The notes beneath the pieces were generated by a model, which did not search any database, was not told where the DNA came from, and saw only the letters and a program-made list of their open reading frames with translations. DNA of 64,000 nt from Roseateles sp. XES5 (GTDB taxonomy: Bacteria; Pseudomonadota; Alphaproteobacteria; Rhizobiales; Rhizobiaceae), in contig NZ_CP084752.1 in assembly GCF_020535545.1 (NCBI RefSeq), forward strand, positions 186,001-250,000, written 5' to 3'. This document shows positions 1 through 7,275 of this stretch, in pieces; within the stretch, counting starts at the first letter, position 1, and each line of letters begins with the position of its first letter. Both the position numbers and the translations under genes were made by a program.

Positions 1-157
1 CAAAGGCCTCGAAGCCGCATTCGTAAGCGGAAAGCTTTTCCGAATCGGGGGCCTTGTATGCCACGGCAAAGGGCGCGACCAGCAGCGCAAGGCCGATCAC
101 GAGCGCGATACCGATGAAGATGGCGATCGGGATATAGGAACCGAGAAGTTCAGTCAT
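1..157 (-). CDS. nuoA: NADH-quinone oxidoreductase subunit A, 5' part only
   Basis: This is the N-terminal 52 codons of NuoA, a membrane subunit of respiratory complex I that helps form the quinone-side junction of the membrane arm. The reading begins MTELLGSYIPIAIFIGIALV, a first transmembrane helix. It continues to the conserved loop with KAPDSEKLSAYECGFEAF, whose YECG motif is the NuoA signature and holds the Cys of the quinone-site loop. The gene runs off the left window edge, so the rest of the nuo operon should lie to the left. ATG at 155-157 fits the usual NuoA start. Family assignment is firm; only the truncation limits it. Confidence 0.93.
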   Translation of the reverse strand, partial: MTELLGSYIPIAIFIGIALVIGLALLVAPFAVAYKAPDSEKLSAYECGFEAF

Positions 158-434
158 TGGCGTCCATCCTGCCTGCTCGTGGCGCCGGAGAGACGCCTGT
201 TGGTCAAAGACCTGCAAGCCGAGAAAGTATGTTGCAACGCCACGTCGTTAGCGCAGTGCGCGCCCCCGCGCAAGGCTTTGTCCGGCTTTCGCCGCAATCA
301 TTGTGTTCTTTTCCCGGCTGCCTCGAAAGGCTGGCGGCAGGCCCATTTAAATCGTTACGAAATCATGAAGGCCGGCACGCGGGGCGTTTCCCCGCGACTG
401 CGAAGAAAAAGCACCGCCAGCACCGCCCTGCCCG

Positions 435-1322
435 CTAGTTCGGATTCAAATTGAGCATCGGCACGACGCCGCCCGGCAGCATGGTGCGCGGCAGCTGGCC
501 GTCCCATTTTTCCGCCTGCGTCAGCGAAACGAGGCCGGGATTGTCCTTCAGCGCGTCGCCGCGCGCCTTGATCGCCTCGGCTTCGGCCTCGCCGCGCAGC
601 TTGATCGCCTCCGACTCGGCCTGGGCGGCAAGACGCACCGCATCGGCCTGGGCCTGCGCCTCGGCGCGGCGGGCATCGGCCTGGGCGCGCGCCTGCGTCA
701 CCGTGATTTCCGCCTGCACCTTTTCGCGCTCGGCATTCTGCCGCAGGCGCTGCACCTCGACCTCGGCCAGCATGCGCTGCTCGATGCTCGCCTCGTAGGC
801 CTCGGAGAAGTCGATGTTCTCGATCTGCACGCTGTCGATGATGACGGGGCCGGACACGCCTTCCTGGATGGCCGTCGCGACCTCGGCATTGAGGCGGCCG
901 CGCTCCTGGATGGCCGTGACGGCGTTGAAGCGGCCGAACACCGTCTTGGTTTCTTCGAAGACCTTGCGCTCGATGAGGCGCGACAGCAGCCCGTCCTCCC
1001 CGCCATAGGTGCCGTAGACATCCTGCACGCGGTCGGCCGGAATGCGGTAGTTCACGGAAAGGCGGATATCGGCCGGCTGCTGGTCGCGGCTATAGGCCTC
1101 CATCTTCTCATAGACGATGGCCTTGGACTGCACGGAGATGCGCACGACCGAATCGATCAGCGGCAGCTTGAAGCCGAGGCCGGGCTCGGCCGTGCCCGAA
1201 ACGGCGCCGTAACGCAGAATCACCCCGCGCTCGCCCTGGTCGATGGTGAACCACGAGCCGAACAGGATGCTGAGCGCGATGAGCGCGGCAAAGCCGCTGA
1301 CAGCCATGGTGACGTAACGCAT
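435..1322 (-). CDS. SPFH/prohibitin family membrane protein
   Basis: A 295-residue protein with one N-terminal transmembrane helix (about residues 5-25), then an SPFH (stomatin/prohibitin/flotillin/HflK-C) domain (about 27-200, with the typical TIDQGERGVILRYG opening). A long charged coiled coil rich in Ala, Glu, Gln and Arg follows (about 190-255), and the short tail ends MLNLNPN. Proteins of this class form ring scaffolds in the inner membrane, and prohibitin-type members often modulate FtsH-like proteases. No HflK or protease partner is visible here, so the precise role is not known. A purine-rich GAAGAGGGGG stretch sits about 6 bases before the ATG. The gene is followed at 158-434 by a stretch with no convincing gene or site. 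Confidence 0.9.
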   Translation of the reverse strand: MRYVTMAVSGFAALIALSILFGSWFTIDQGERGVILRYGAVSGTAEPGLGFKLPLIDSVVRISVQSKAIVYEKMEAYSRDQQPADIRLSVNYRIPADRVQDVYGTYGGEDGLLSRLIERKVFEETKTVFGRFNAVTAIQERGRLNAEVATAIQEGVSGPVIIDSVQIENIDFSEAYEASIEQRMLAEVEVQRLRQNAEREKVQAEITVTQARAQADARRAEAQAQADAVRLAAQAESEAIKLRGEAEAEAIKARGDALKDNPGLVSLTQAEKWDGQLPRTMLPGGVVPMLNLNPN

Positions 1323-1466
1323 GCGAATCCCCCTCTTCCAGCCGGCAAGCTATACGAAGACGGAGAGGCGGCCAGAAACATTCGGCGCAAACACAAAGAA
1401 TTTCCACCGGAACGCGCTTCGCGCGTCACATGAGGAAATGCTTGTAAAACCTTGGAAGAAAAGAAA

Positions 1467-1543
1467 TGGCGCGAGTGACGGGGCTCGAACCCGCGACCTC
1501 CGGCGTGACAGGCCGGCACTCTAACCGACTGAGCTACACCCGC
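1467..1543 (-). tRNA. tRNA-Asp (GUC)
   Basis: A complete 77-nt cloverleaf read on the minus strand, with anticodon GTC in the loop CTGTCAC between a CCGG/CCGG-type stem. The acceptor arms GCGGGTG and CACTCGC pair over seven positions with one G-U pair, the T loop is TTCGAGC, and CCA is encoded. The body (GCTCAG in the D arm, GAGTGCC, AGGTC) is the alphaproteobacterial form. It is the intact member of a tandem tRNA-Asp pair. Confidence 0.96.
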
Positions 1544-1591
1544 GCATCTTCTTGACCTTGCGGTCCCCGAATGTTCGTCCGGCCTTTCGAG

Positions 1592-1668
1592 TGGCGGAGT
1601 GGACGGGGCTCGAACCCGCGACCCCCGGCGTGACAGGCCGGTATTCTAACCAACTGAACTACACCCGC
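1592..1668 (-). tRNA. tRNA-Asp (GUC), chimeric copy with unpaired acceptor stem
   Basis: Second tRNA-Asp on the minus strand, anticodon GTC, CCA encoded. Its 5' acceptor strand is GCGGGTG, as in the first copy, but the rest (GTTCAG, GAATACC, GGGGGTC, then CCACTCC before GCCA) follows the E. coli/betaproteobacterial tRNA-Asp pattern. The 5' strand that would pair with CCACTCC is GGAGTGG, so the acceptor stem cannot form as written. Either it is a dead gene copy or the sequence here is a composite of two organisms. See findings. Confidence 0.85.
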
Positions 1669-1913
1669 ATTCCTCGAAAGCGTCCGGATGACGAAGCATC
1701 CGTCCCGAGCGGCCTCAGCCGTTCGATGAGCGGCTAACTACGGGGTTCGTGTTTGGGTGTCAAGCAGGTTTCAAGACAAAAGAATGACGCGCCGCGAAAT
1801 GTTTCCACACCCTTGCGCATCTTCATGGCGCCATTCAAAAAAATGCAAAAAACTTTGCGATTGCCTCTTGCGGTTCGATCCGGTTCCGCATAGATCACAG
1901 CCACCAACGCGGC

Positions 1914-1989
1914 GGGCGATTAGCTCAGTTGGTAGAGCGCCTCGTTTACACCGAGGATGTCGGGAGTTCGAGTCTCTCATCGCCCACCA
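1914..1989 (+). tRNA. tRNA-Val (UAC), integration site
   Basis: A 76-nt cloverleaf with anticodon TAC (loop TTTACAC within CCTCG/CGAGG). The acceptor strands GGGCGAT and ATCGCCC pair perfectly and CCA is encoded. Its last 23 bases are duplicated at 17922-17944, which marks it as the attachment site of the integrated element. The element's end rebuilds the gene, so the tRNA stays whole, but its original downstream terminator is now about 16 kb away beyond attR. Confidence 0.97.
1967..1989 (+). repeat. attL, 23-bp core in tRNA-Val 3' end
   Basis: Left copy of the direct repeat shared with 17922-17944. It covers the T-loop, the 3' acceptor strand and CCA of tRNA-Val. The flanks differ immediately outside (G versus C on the left side, C versus A on the right), so the core is exactly 23 bp. 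Confidence 0.93.
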
Positions 1990-2071
1990 CTTTTTTCCAA
2001 AGCAGTTCCAAAACCTTAGCTTTTCCCGTGGTTTCCGTCAATGCGGACTGCTATGGGAATGTGCTACGGGA

Positions 2072-3874
2072 ATGTCTGGTAGACAGCGACTGATGCGGGG
2101 ACTCTTCAAGCGTAAAAGCTCTGATATTTGGCAGGGACGATTCCGAATCCCTGAGGAACTTTGGCGTCAACGCGCCCGACTCCTCGCCCTCGGCGTTCGC
2201 GACCTGGGGAAAAGTCAGGAGTTCGCCAAGTCCACCGGACATCTGGACCGCGACGAAGCCGCCATAGCTTATCGCCGCATGCTTACCATATGGGACGATA
2301 GGCTCGCGTCCTGGGCAGCACTCTTGAGAGACGGCCCCCAGGCGCTTTCCCCGAAGCAGCAAATGGCCGTCGCAGCGGACCACGCCAAGGCGTTCCTCCT
2401 GGCCCACGAAGATGACCCCTTCGCCGCCCCTCCTCCCAGAGACCTACCAGAATCGCTGCCGGGGACCGGGACCGGGACCGCGTGGTCTGAGATGGTGCTG
2501 AGTATGCAGCCCTCCCAACGCTCCGCCTTTGCAAAGGACCTCCTGGCCCTGCTGCGGACAAAGGGTGGCGAGCGGCGCTCATCCCTCGCCTTCCGGCTGC
2601 TTGAGAAATATCCGGGCATGAAGGCGGTCCTTGCGCCCGACTTGGCGGCAACGCTGGAAGCTATCCACGGAGCGGACACGGATGCGGCGCTCGCCTCCAA
2701 GGGGCTCGATGTCGATTCCGAGACACGACGGCTGGTAAACCTGGAGATGGCCCGCCTTATGGGTGCTGCCGAACGCGGTCTGGAAGCGATGCGCGGCGGG
2801 GTATACGGCGATGTGAGGGAGCTTAAGGCCGCGCCTGCATTCGTTGCTACGCCAAAGACACGCGATAGCTCGGAAAAGGTAGACACCAATTTCACCTTCA
2901 AGGGCATTGTGGATGCGGAGAAAGCACGGAGGGCGCTCGGCAAGGACGCCAAGCCTTTCCCCGAAGCGACGGTGCGCAAGTACTCCAAGCATGGCCAAGA
3001 GTTTGCCGACTGGCGTAGGTCCCAGGGTCTATCCAAGTCCGCCTCCACGGACGCGCGGACGGTTACGCGGGATGAGGCGGAGCGGTGGCGAACCGCAATG
3101 CAGACCAAGGGGGACCTCAGCAACCGCACTATCAACGGCAAGGTGGCGGGCATTTCCACAATCATCAAGTGGGGCCGTCGCCTGCTCCGTGATGACTTCC
3201 ACCCGAATGGAAACCCGCTCGAAGGGCTCGAAAAGCTCGACTTTGTGATGCTTGACAGTGACGCCCGCACGTACCGCATTGACGAGGCTGTGATGGTGCT
3301 CAAAGCCGCCTCCAAGGAGACAGAGCCCCGGAGGCGTTGGTTGCCTTGGATATGTGCCTACACAGGCATGAGGATCGAAGAGGCCGGCCAATTGACGGCG
3401 GAGGACTTCTTCCAAGTGGACGGGCGGTGGTTCTTCCGGGTCTCCACGTCTGGCAGGCGGAGCTTGAAGACGGCCTCTAGCCAGCGGCGCATTCCCGTCC
3501 ACCCATCCCTTGAGCGGGAAGGCTTCATGAAGTTCGTCCAGGGTGTAGGCAAGGGACCGCTCTTCGAGAGTCAACGCATTCAGCCCCTGATGTCGGAATG
3601 GGTCCGCGACAAGGTAGGCATCAAGAGGGTCGAGCTATCTCCGAACCACGGATGGCGTCACTTCTTCGAGGACCTCTGTGCCCGAGCCGGAATGCCTGAC
3701 TCTGCGCGGGAGTACATTACGGGGCGTGCTTCGGGGAAATCTCGGGACCTTTATGGAAGAAGCGAATTGATGCTCCCAGGCCTTGCAGCGGCAATGGACA
3801 GGGTGCCAGATATTCTCGACCTAAGGAGAGGAACTCGTGAAGAAGCTATACCGCAAGAGGATGGAAGGGCTTGA
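2072..3874 (+). CDS. Tyrosine recombinase (integrase)
   Basis: Site-specific recombinase that would integrate and excise the element at tRNA-Val. The open frame runs back through the tRNA, so the start is set at the ATG at 2072 (MSGRQRLMRG), the first sensible one after attL, giving 600 residues. The N-terminal half is long and of unknown fold. A SAM-like core-binding domain covers about residues 310-390 and the catalytic domain about 400-575. Catalytic residues are visible: Arg434 in YTGMRIEEAG, His526-x-x-Arg529 in NHGWRHFF, and the nucleophile Tyr561 in SRDLYGR. At 600 residues it is longer than most phage integrases, like other long proteobacterial island integrases. Its 3' end overlaps the next gene by 38 bp. 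Confidence 0.95.
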   Translation: MSGRQRLMRGLFKRKSSDIWQGRFRIPEELWRQRARLLALGVRDLGKSQEFAKSTGHLDRDEAAIAYRRMLTIWDDRLASWAALLRDGPQALSPKQQMAVAADHAKAFLLAHEDDPFAAPPPRDLPESLPGTGTGTAWSEMVLSMQPSQRSAFAKDLLALLRTKGGERRSSLAFRLLEKYPGMKAVLAPDLAATLEAIHGADTDAALASKGLDVDSETRRLVNLEMARLMGAAERGLEAMRGGVYGDVRELKAAPAFVATPKTRDSSEKVDTNFTFKGIVDAEKARRALGKDAKPFPEATVRKYSKHGQEFADWRRSQGLSKSASTDARTVTRDEAERWRTAMQTKGDLSNRTINGKVAGISTIIKWGRRLLRDDFHPNGNPLEGLEKLDFVMLDSDARTYRIDEAVMVLKAASKETEPRRRWLPWICAYTGMRIEEAGQLTAEDFFQVDGRWFFRVSTSGRRSLKTASSQRRIPVHPSLEREGFMKFVQGVGKGPLFESQRIQPLMSEWVRDKVGIKRVELSPNHGWRHFFEDLCARAGMPDSAREYITGRASGKSRDLYGRSELMLPGLAAAMDRVPDILDLRRGTREEAIPQEDGRA

Positions 3875-4649
3875 AGAAGGATTGGATGCCCTTGAGACGG
3901 CAATAAGTAGGGCCGTCGTTGTTTCGGAGTCCTGCATCGGCATCATTCACACGGGACGCCAGAACAGGGCGCTTTTCCTCTTCGCAAAGTTGATCGCCAA
4001 TAATATGTCGGTGGTGACCCTTGTACAAACGGCGGTGTTAGCCGGAAAGAATGCGTCACTGCTTGATCACTTTTCAGTTGCATCTCTTGGCCGTATCGCA
4101 ATCGATACCGCGATCATGACTCTGTACATATCAGAGCCATCACTGACCCTGGCGCAGTGGAACTTGCGGCGGCATGTTCTATACCTTCACGACGCCACAA
4201 GCCGTAAGAGGTTTCTAGATGCCGCCGTAAGGGCTGAGGGCGTTACCTCGCAATACCACCTCGAAGGATATAGCGAAAGAAAGACGGAGCTACATTCCGC
4301 TATAGACATGTATGGTGCCGAACTCGGGTTGCCCCAAGACAAGCTAGAGAGACTTAAGAAAGGGGATGTCTTCGTAGATGGCCTACGAGGTGCAGTTCGG
4401 GAGGCCGGTCTTAATGTAGACGCTTGGGAGCACTACAACGCCTATCTTTCATCGTTCGTCCACGCCCACCCTGTTAGCTTTATGCGGGCGGAAGAGCACG
4501 CTATCTCTTTTGAGGAGCCGTCAAAGTTTCAACGGGAACTCTGCGGCTATGTGATGGAGGCAATCGCGTCATGCACGGAAGCCGTCACAACTAGGGTCGA
4601 GGCTTTCTGCGGTGACGACGCAAAAGACCCGTTGGGAATGCTGGATTAA
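3837..4649 (+). CDS. Hypothetical helical protein, DUF5677-like
   Basis: A 270-residue protein of unknown function starting at GTG 3837, preceded by AAGGAGA at good spacing and overlapping the integrase end, so the two are probably translated together. It appears all-helical. The segment around residues 75-100 (SLGRIAIDTAIMTLYI) and a later histidine-containing stretch (SSFVHAHPVSFMR, about 205-217) recall DUF5677-type proteins, which are often found in defence or mobile islands, but the match is by eye only. It could be an accessory defence gene or an integration accessory factor; nothing in it looks like an excisionase. Confidence 0.7.
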   Translation: MKKLYRKRMEGLEEGLDALETAISRAVVVSESCIGIIHTGRQNRALFLFAKLIANNMSVVTLVQTAVLAGKNASLLDHFSVASLGRIAIDTAIMTLYISEPSLTLAQWNLRRHVLYLHDATSRKRFLDAAVRAEGVTSQYHLEGYSERKTELHSAIDMYGAELGLPQDKLERLKKGDVFVDGLRGAVREAGLNVDAWEHYNAYLSSFVHAHPVSFMRAEEHAISFEEPSKFQRELCGYVMEAIASCTEAVTTRVEAFCGDDAKDPLGMLD

Positions 4650-5293
4650 ACTCGATCCAAGACCCTCTTCACCTGCATGGCCGTCCACTGGCCTCCCCTT
4701 GAAGTCCTCACCTCCATGTCATTGAGCGTCCCGGCAATCGTCGCAAGGGTCTGCCCGGCGTTCCTCAGTGGCCCAACTATCTTCATGACCCTCTCGGCCT
4801 CTATCCTGGCCTTCTCCTGGATCGCCTCATTGCGCTTCATGGTCTTGTCGCGGAGACCGCCTAGCTGCCGCCCTCTGTCCTTCGCCACTTTGAGCGCCGC
4901 CTTGGTGCGCTTCGAGATAAATTCCCTCTCCTGCTCTGCGAGGGCCGCATAGATATGAAGCTGGAAGTTATCCGCATGGGGCATTGAGGCCACCCGGATA
5001 GTCGCCTGTTTGATGGTCCTTGCGATGAACTCCACGTCCCGGCTCAAGCGGTCCAGCTTTGCCACCAGTAACTCCGCCTTTTCCTTGCGGGCCAATTGCA
5101 GGGCCTTCACGAGTTCTGGCCTGTCGTCCACCTTGCCGGATTGAACATCCTGGAACTCCCCGATGATCTCCCAGGGCGTCTCCGAGAAGTTCTGGAGGAA
5201 GAGGTGGATGTCCCTCTCTTGCGCTTCCAAACCCAGGCCGCTCTTGCCCTGCTCCGCCGTGCTCACTCGCGTATAGATGACGTACCGTTTCAT
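4646..5293 (-). CDS. Serine recombinase (resolvase/invertase family)
   Basis: A 215-residue resolvase-type protein. The catalytic serine is Ser11 in YTRVSTAEQ, and the conserved arginine region is seen as AKLDRLSRD (residues 79-86), followed by the long E helix EQEREFISKRTKAAL. The C-terminal part (about 150-215) is a short DNA-binding segment ending in a helix-turn-helix-like AMQVKRVLDRV. It converges on the preceding gene with a 4-bp overlap of the two 3' ends. Having a serine recombinase as well as a tyrosine integrase suggests dimer resolution or inversion rather than integration. The length is that of small resolvases, not large serine integrases. Confidence 0.92.
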   Translation of the reverse strand: MKRYVIYTRVSTAEQGKSGLGLEAQERDIHLFLQNFSETPWEIIGEFQDVQSGKVDDRPELVKALQLARKEKAELLVAKLDRLSRDVEFIARTIKQATIRVASMPHADNFQLHIYAALAEQEREFISKRTKAALKVAKDRGRQLGGLRDKTMKRNEAIQEKARIEAERVMKIVGPLRNAGQTLATIAGTLNDMEVRTSRGGQWTAMQVKRVLDRV

Positions 5294-5529
5294 GTGCCTC
5301 TCCAGTGTTGAGAGGATTCTGAATCATCAAATATCTAATGTCAACGTTGGTTGTGGGTGTTATAGAGGATTTAGAAGGGGCTGGGGGTACCCCGGTGCCG
5401 CGCTTAACGTGTCGCCCCTCAGGCCTCGCTTCATGGGGCCTGGGGTACCCCCTGGCGGGGGGGAAGCCGCGCCATTGTCACGTAAATTGGAGATGTCGCG
5501 TGAGCTACCCTCTGCGGCGATCCGGCAGG

Positions 5530-5922
5530 CTATTGCATGAAGTTCGCCCTAACAAAAGCGGAAACTACGTTAGGAAGCGCGAATGTAATGCCGAAGGAAG
5601 CAAGGGCGGATAGCGTCCCCGCGATCCACGCGAACACGTTCTTATTATTAATAACCTCAAATTTCTCATTTGCCGCATTGATGAGGAATTTAAAATACAT
5701 GAGCAAATAAGACATGAGTGAGAAGAATGCGATGACGTTGATAGATAGTAAGACCAAGTCAAGCTTCTTACTTAAGGCGATGTCTAATGCTGCCAAAATC
5801 ACCACGGATTCAATTGTCGTGAATACAACCTCCTGAAAGAGTCTCGCGTTTTCCCATCCGTATCGCCAGTACTCGGCATTCTCGTAATCTTTTTGACGGA
5901 ACAGCCTCGAAACGATCTTCAT
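5530..5922 (-). CDS. Small membrane protein, three predicted helices
   Basis: A 130-residue protein with a charged, aromatic N-terminus (RLFRQKDYENAEYWRYGW) and three hydrophobic segments at about residues 34-50, 57-80 and 96-118. No family is recognised. It lies 16 bp downstream of the NDT-like gene on the same strand, so the two are probably one transcript. A small multi-helix membrane partner beside a nucleotide-acting enzyme is a common layout in abortive-infection pairs, but that role is inferred. The local sequence is more A+T-rich than the flanking element genes, which suggests a separately acquired cargo. The stretch 5294-5529 holds no gene I can support. Confidence 0.75.
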   Translation of the reverse strand: MKIVSRLFRQKDYENAEYWRYGWENARLFQEVVFTTIESVVILAALDIALSKKLDLVLLSINVIAFFSLMSYLLMYFKFLINAANEKFEVINNKNVFAWIAGTLSALASFGITFALPNVVSAFVRANFMQ

Positions 5923-5938
5923 TTATCCAGCCCTGACT

Positions 5939-6895
5939 TCAGATTGTCTTGAGGGGGCCATCGCCTATGACGGCACCAATCCTATTGCGCAGCTTCTCGC
6001 GTAGTTCTGCCGGCGTGCTCCAGGTGATGTGGTTGAACTGGCGGGTATCGAAGTGAACATGCCCAATGTGATCTTCACGGCAACACCATATGACGGGGAT
6101 ACCGAGCCCCTGCGCAAAGCCCGCCTCGTAGTAAACGCCGCCGCGTGGGATTGCCGTAAGCGCTCCTCCACTGTCCAGCAAGCCGCACGTGAAGTCCGCA
6201 ACCAGGAAGCGCGACCGTCGAATTTCGGCTATAATCTCGTCGTCAATCTTATTGTTGTGTTCCTTCTGATCAATCCTCATCGGTTTGTACCCTGCGTCCT
6301 CAACAGCCAGGGCTATGCCATCACTGTATGCTTGTGCAACTTCAGGCCCGAACCACATCGCCACGAATACTTGCGTTGCGGACGATGACTTGAGGCTAAG
6401 CTCTTCAAGGCGGGAGTAGCCTTTGAACGTCAGCGCAATGTCATCCCTAGAGTACGCCGATAGAAGTCGATCATGTACGCAAAAACTCACAAGAGCAGAC
6501 ACCTCCATCAACTGTAATGACTCTGTTTCCGCTAATATATAAGGAAGAAATTCAGAGCCTCTATAATGCACCGAATCCCCCAGACCCGGAGAATGATCGC
6601 GTATAGCCTTAAGCAGGCCATCACGACGGGCCATTATGTTTTTCGGTACTCCGTTCCTAAAACGCGAAACCTCATCCACGCCTACGATAGGCTCTGTAAC
6701 GCCAAGATGCCGTTGCTCAGTCAACCATGTCGTAAGGTAAGACTTCTGTCTGTTGTCGAGATTTTTGATCACGCCCAGTGCAGAGTCTGTGATGGCGTAC
6801 CAGCCACCAGCCCTAGGCGAGTGATACCGCCAGCATCCTCTATCGCTATGTGCGGACAAGACGGGGCTTTGCCAGATGGCACACTTATCGGACAT
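5939..6895 (-). CDS. Nucleoside 2-deoxyribosyltransferase-like protein, candidate defence effector
   Basis: A 318-residue protein starting at ATG 6895 (MSDKCAIWQSP), chosen over an upstream ATG because AAAGGG sits 7 bases before it. The N-terminal part (1-170) has a Cys/Trp-rich start (CAIW, GCWRYHSPRAGGWYAI) and is otherwise unknown. The C-terminal part (about 175-318) has the layout of nucleoside 2-deoxyribosyltransferase/TIR-related folds: VFVAMWF strand, IDDEI, SRFLVADFT with Asp234, and GVYYEAGFAQG with the likely catalytic Glu257. Such domains cleave N-glycosidic bonds of nucleotides and occur as toxic effectors, for example beside retron-Eco1. Here it sits with a small membrane protein between the polymerase and the recombinase. 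Fold and role are inferred from motifs. Confidence 0.7.
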   Translation of the reverse strand: MSDKCAIWQSPVLSAHSDRGCWRYHSPRAGGWYAITDSALGVIKNLDNRQKSYLTTWLTEQRHLGVTEPIVGVDEVSRFRNGVPKNIMARRDGLLKAIRDHSPGLGDSVHYRGSEFLPYILAETESLQLMEVSALVSFCVHDRLLSAYSRDDIALTFKGYSRLEELSLKSSSATQVFVAMWFGPEVAQAYSDGIALAVEDAGYKPMRIDQKEHNNKIDDEIIAEIRRSRFLVADFTCGLLDSGGALTAIPRGGVYYEAGFAQGLGIPVIWCCREDHIGHVHFDTRQFNHITWSTPAELREKLRNRIGAVIGDGPLKTI

Positions 6896-7275
6896 GCAAT
6901 TACCCTTTGAATTCAGACTTGCATGATCATGGAGGAACCACCTTGAGTCGTCACGTCCGGCGGTCCACCAGACCACCATTCATCAACAGGGAGGGGATGG
7001 GCGGAGGGCTGGAGGTGTGAACTAAGTGGGAAGGCTGGGTGGGAAGGACTGGGCGGGAGTGCCCTAGGTGGCTGGCTTGAAGGGGAGAGATGGTCTTCAC
7101 CCACTCCCTCTCCTGATACCTGAAAGATTGTCCGGTATGATGTCGGTCACTCTGAGCACTATCCTCAAGGTCTCCTCCGAGCCTAGAGGCCGATGATGAG
7201 AAGAGAGGCCAATAACTACTTAGAGGACACCACCAGGAGGACTCCCCCTATAGCAGCAAGTTAAGCGGAAAAGCC
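6896..7275. other. Gene-poor stretch with two G-quadruplex-type motifs
   Basis: No convincing gene. On the plus strand, 6989-7008 has four runs of three or four G with loops of 1, 2 and 4 bases. 7028-7057 has five GGG runs with loops of 6, 1, 7 and 1. Both match the usual G4 pattern. The genes on both sides read leftward, so their RNA would carry the C-rich strand here and the displaced strand would be G-rich. It may be a replication or regulatory region of the element. Confidence 0.55.

Noticed and set aside
157-454. Two overlapping plus-strand frames before the SPFH gene
   Set aside because: Arg/Pro/Ser-rich, no ribosome site, and one overlaps the nuoA start.
1757-2071. Extension of the integrase frame upstream through tRNA-Val
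   Set aside because: It would translate the tRNA and the attL core; the first good start is 2072.
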